In this document: positions 62,961 to 64,000 of the stretch, one piece after another
Position numbering within the stretch: the stretch's first letter is position 1
How the letters are laid out: each line of letters starts with the position of its first letter
Assembly: GCA_028284445.1 (NCBI GenBank)
Contig: JANQRS010000020.1
Coordinates: 1-64,000, forward strand
Length of the DNA stretch: 64,000 nt
DNA from: Calditrichia bacterium
GTDB lineage: Bacteria > Calditrichota > Calditrichia > RBG-13-44-9 > J075
Direction of reading: 5' to 3'
Notes under the pieces: model-generated
Databases searched by the model: none
Seen by the model: only the letters and a program-made list of their open reading frames with translations
Told to the model about the DNA's origin: nothing
Position numbers and translations under genes: made by a program

Positions 62961-63920
62961 ATGCACAATACCCTTGAAATCGTTATTATAAATTGGAATT
63001 CCGGCCCGCTTCTACGCGACTGCCTGGAATCCATTGCGTCCAGCAGCCGGCGCGCCTTTCAACTTGAAAATGTCTTTGTGCTGGATAATAACTCTAGCGA
63101 CGCTTCAGCAGAGTTTAATGAAGATTTTGACCTGCCCCTCACGATCATCGAAAACGATCGCAATCGTGGCTTCGCTGCTGCGGCAAACCAGGGCGCCGGG
63201 CTTGGCGATGCAGAATACCTGCTCTTTCTGAATCCGGATGTCATACTGGCCAGCGAATCATTAAATCGTCCTATGGAATTCATGGAGCGTGAGGACAATA
63301 CACACGTGGGCATTTGCGGCATTCAATTGAAAGATGAAACCTCGATGGTGGCCAGAACCTGCAGGCATTTCCCGCATTTGAAGCGGTTTTTGACGGAGAT
63401 TTGCGGATTGCCAAAGCTGTGGCCGGATCGTTTTTCCGGTTCTCCGATGCTGCATTGGGACCATCAGAAAAGTCATATTGTTGATCAGGTTTCCGGGGCC
63501 TTCTTCCTGGTGCGGCGCTCGGTGTTTGAAGAAATTGGCGGATTTGATGAACGGTTTTTTCTCTATTTCGAAGAAGTGGATTTTTCTCTCCGGGCCCGAA
63601 AGGCTGGCTGGCATACCTTTTACCACACCGGGGCATTTGCCCACCATGTTGATCTCGAATGGCTCAATCAAACTCGCGACAAGCGGCATTTCTACATGTG
63701 CAAAAGCCGTATACAATACAGCCTGAAGCATTTTTCAAGATTGGAAGCACTGGTCGTAGTGTTTGGGACCCTTTTTATAGAACCGTTTACACGCCTGATT
63801 CCAGCGCTGTCGCGCCTTTCCATAAGCGATTTTACCAGTGTTCTGCGGGCTTACGGGATGCTTTGGCGGGTGATTCCGGATCTGCTGAATTCTCCGAAAC
63901 AAGAAGTGCATCTTCAATAA
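62961..63920 (+). CDS. Glycosyltransferase family 2 (rhamnosyltransferase-like)
   Basis: The protein is 319 residues. GT-A fold signatures are clear: VIINWNSGPLLRDCLESI (6-23), VLDNNSSD, RGFAAAANQGA, the DxD-equivalent LNPDV (about 92-96), and the acceptor-side SGAFFLVRRSVFEEIGGFDERFFLYFEEVDFSLRARKAGW. This is the WcaA/rhamnosyltransferase-like branch that builds cell-surface polysaccharide or lipopolysaccharide. The C-terminal hydrophobic helix (about 255-280) may associate with the membrane. The next gene is beyond the window; a large hairpin follows. Confidence 0.93.
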   Translation: MHNTLEIVIINWNSGPLLRDCLESIASSSRRAFQLENVFVLDNNSSDASAEFNEDFDLPLTIIENDRNRGFAAAANQGAGLGDAEYLLFLNPDVILASESLNRPMEFMEREDNTHVGICGIQLKDETSMVARTCRHFPHLKRFLTEICGLPKLWPDRFSGSPMLHWDHQKSHIVDQVSGAFFLVRRSVFEEIGGFDERFFLYFEEVDFSLRARKAGWHTFYHTGAFAHHVDLEWLNQTRDKRHFYMCKSRIQYSLKHFSRLEALVVVFGTLFIEPFTRLIPALSRLSISDFTSVLRAYGMLWRVIPDLLNSPKQEVHLQ

Positions 63921-63938
63921 AGATAAATTCCAAAGATG

Positions 63939-63986
63939 AAACCCACCCGCACGTCCCCTCCTGGGAGGGAACGTGCGGGTGGGTTT
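63939..63986 (+). repeat. Long hairpin after glycosyltransferase gene
   Basis: Perfect 16-bp arms AAACCCACCCGCACGT/ACGTGCGGGTGGGTTT enclose a smaller CCCTCC-TG-GGAGGG hairpin. It ends in GGGTTTAAG and may act as a terminator or be another palindromic repeat family. Confidence 0.85.
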
Positions 63987-64000
63987 AAGATTCTCATCAT

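Overview
The window looks like chromosomal DNA of an FCB-group bacterium (the Calditrichota / KSB1 / Ignavibacteriota kind of lineage) with moderate G+C. The main reason is that seven large exported proteins end in the same roughly 85-residue C-terminal domain, which begins NYPNPFNP and ends in a basic K/R-M-x-L-L-R/K tail. This is the type IX secretion-type sorting domain of those phyla. No ribosomal RNA, tRNA, CRISPR array, prophage or transposase gene was recognised, and the phylum call is inference from protein style only.

Layout. 1-13.7 kb: two opposed heptamer repeats, a membrane-anchored unknown, a methyltransferase, three tandem 755-residue secreted paralogues, an ASH-domain secreted protein, then a Spy/CpxP-like lipoprotein beside an OmpR-type regulator and its histidine kinase. 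14-26.6 kb: a beta-propeller protein without the sorting domain, a giant BNR-propeller protein, a small lipoprotein, a MerR-type regulator behind two copies of a MerR-type promoter, a duplicated-domain ABM-like protein, and a 1154-residue LVIVD/ASH protein. 26.8-30.2 kb: a stand-alone HslV-like protease and a MacB/FtsX-like permease.

30.5-45.5 kb is a Tad/Flp pilus locus. It holds a GAF-AAA+ sigma-54 activator, two Flp pilins each preceded by a sigma-54-like promoter, a prepilin peptidase, CpaB, CpaC secretin, an FHA-CpaF fusion ATPase, TadB, TadE/TadG-like pseudopilins, TadC, and two more FHA proteins with membrane anchors. No TadZ/CpaE is present. 45.9-50.6 kb is a VOC protein and a MacA/LolD/FtsX-type ABC exporter (adaptor, ATPase, two permeases). 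50.7-53.8 kb holds another sorting-domain protein and a Tat-exported sugar isomerase-like lipoprotein.

54.1-62.3 kb, all on the minus strand, is the most unusual part. A 1060-residue non-canonical histidine kinase with C-terminal receiver-like folds overlaps by 4 bp an 814-residue protein carrying an intact receiver in its middle. A radical SAM protein lies upstream and two small membrane proteins lie downstream. The window ends with a family 2 glycosyltransferase.

The intergenic DNA is rich in repeats of several distinct families: long C/G palindromes centred on CCCGGG, palindromes centred on TTCGAA, modular arrays of small hairpins joined by GTCAG/CTGAC, opposed arms of 7-8 bp tandem repeats, and a MITE-like element with 19-bp inverted ends.
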